5,727 nt of DNA, from the NCBI GenBank assembly GCA_029859185.1, contig JAOUDR010000216.1:1-5727 (forward strand), in the 5' to 3' direction. The stretch's first letter is position 1. The number at the start of each line of letters is the position of its first letter. This DNA comes from Gemmatimonadota bacterium (GTDB taxonomy: Bacteria; Gemmatimonadota; Gemmatimonadetes; Gemmatimonadales; GWC2-71-9). Below, in pieces: positions 5,539 to 5,727 of this stretch. Below the pieces are notes generated by a model. It saw nothing but the letters and a program-made list of their open reading frames with translations, was not told the origin of the DNA and searched no databases. Position numbers and translations under genes: made by a program.

Positions 5539-5567
5539 TTGTCACGGAGGAATTTCTACGGGACAAT
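5539..5567 (+). promoter_or_regulatory. Candidate sigma-70 promoter for the gene starting at 5723
   Basis: TTGTCA (5539-5544; five of six to TTGACA), a 17-bp spacer, then GACAAT (5562-5567; four of six to TATAAT). It lies in a locally AT-richer stretch, unlike the rest of the window. Transcription would begin near 5574 and give a leader of about 150 nt. Confidence 0.45.
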
Positions 5568-5648
5568 GTTCGTTGGCTGCAGTTCCATTCCCACAATCGA
5601 AGTCATCTAGCCCGGTCGTGAGCAACTCGAGCGGCCGAGCCCCTCTTC

Positions 5649-5662
5649 CCCGTGGGAACGGG
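5649..5662 (+). other. Hairpin in the leader of the right-edge gene
   Basis: CCCGT (5649-5653), loop GGGA, ACGGG (5658-5662), followed by TTTCTCC. The short stem with a brief T stretch is too weak to call a terminator, but together with the next hairpin it makes a structured 5' leader. Confidence 0.35.
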
Positions 5663-5667
5663 TTTCT

Positions 5668-5688
5668 CCCCGGCCTGTCCGGTCGGGG
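5668..5688 (+). other. GC-rich 8-bp hairpin in the leader of the right-edge gene
   Basis: CCCCGGCC (5668-5675), loop TGTCC, GGTCGGGG (5681-5688). All eight pairs form in RNA, one of them G-U. The stem ends about 25 nt before the ribosome binding site, so it could influence translation or protect the transcript. No T-run follows, so it is not an intrinsic terminator. Confidence 0.5.
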
Positions 5689-5713
5689 CAGTGCTTCGCG
5701 TGTAGGCAATCCT

Positions 5714-5718
5714 GGAGG
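5714..5718 (+). promoter_or_regulatory. Ribosome binding site of the gene starting at 5723
   Basis: GGAGG lies 4 bp before the ATG at 5723. The spacing is slightly short but usable. It is the main sign that a real gene starts at the window edge. Confidence 0.65.
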
Positions 5719-5722
5719 ATCC

Positions 5723-5727
5723 ATGGT
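5723..5727 (+). CDS. Start of an unidentified gene, cut by the right edge
   Basis: Only ATG and two further bases are present, so nothing can be said about the product. The call rests on the GGAGG just upstream and on the promoter-like and structured leader before it. Confidence 0.55.

Larger units (their letters stand above)
5402..5722. other. Intergenic region between the M24 peptidase and the next gene
   Basis: These 321 bp hold no convincing gene. The contents are a G/C homopolymer cluster just after the peptidase stop (5401-5418), the inverted repeat at 5470-5487, the candidate promoter at 5539-5567, two hairpins at 5649-5688 and the ribosome binding site at 5714. Base composition is less GC-biased around 5530-5610, as expected of a promoter region. 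I could not match it to a known riboswitch. Confidence 0.6.

Noticed and set aside
5566..5610. Short upstream frame of 14 codons (ATG at 5566)
   Set aside because: The nearest GGAGG is 15 bp away, too far, and the ATG overlaps the candidate -10 box.

Overview
This high-GC window reads as the chromosome of a GC-rich, non-actinobacterial bacterium. Gemmatimonadota is my best guess, from overall protein flavour and gene mix only; no marker gene fixes the taxonomy. No rRNA, tRNA, CRISPR array, insertion sequence or phage gene is visible.

Left two-thirds (3155 down to 1, minus strand): a tightly packed five-gene run that looks like one operon. In transcription order it encodes an ECF sigma factor of the SigR/RpoE type (GTG start at 3155, strong ribosome binding site), an 87-residue zinc-binding anti-sigma factor with RsrA-like Cys/His spacing, a DUF92 integral membrane protein (the family of the plant phytyl-phosphate kinase VTE6), a 399-residue FAD-dependent oxidoreductase of the geranylgeranyl reductase/aromatic hydroxylase superfamily, and a flavin reductase-domain protein cut by the left window edge. 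The junctions are ATGA overlap, ATGA overlap, 14 bp and 2 bp. A thiol-redox-sensing sigma/anti-sigma pair thus sits directly on a membrane/flavoenzyme module that may act on prenyl, quinone or phenolic lipids. The pathway is inference.

Middle (3156-3431): a divergent intergenic region dominated by short tandem repeats. There are four copies of a 22-bp unit (3223-3310), then five units of 10-11 bp built on ATCCGTGGCCC (3321-3374). A related 10-bp TCCGTG array lies at 4171-4210, directly before the ribosome binding site of the next gene.

Right part (plus strand): an unrecognised 210-residue protein (3432-4064) whose C-terminus faintly resembles a V4R domain, then a complete M24-family metallopeptidase of the Xaa-Pro aminopeptidase/creatinase fold (4226-5401) with all five metal ligands. 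The last 321 bp before a new start codon at 5723 carry a perfect 8-bp inverted repeat, a plausible sigma-70 promoter and two GC-rich hairpins. They look like the regulatory leader of the gene that begins at the right edge.

The most interesting elements are the redox sigma/anti-sigma pair fused by overlaps to DUF92 and flavoenzyme genes, and the helically phased TCCGTG repeats that recur before two separate genes.
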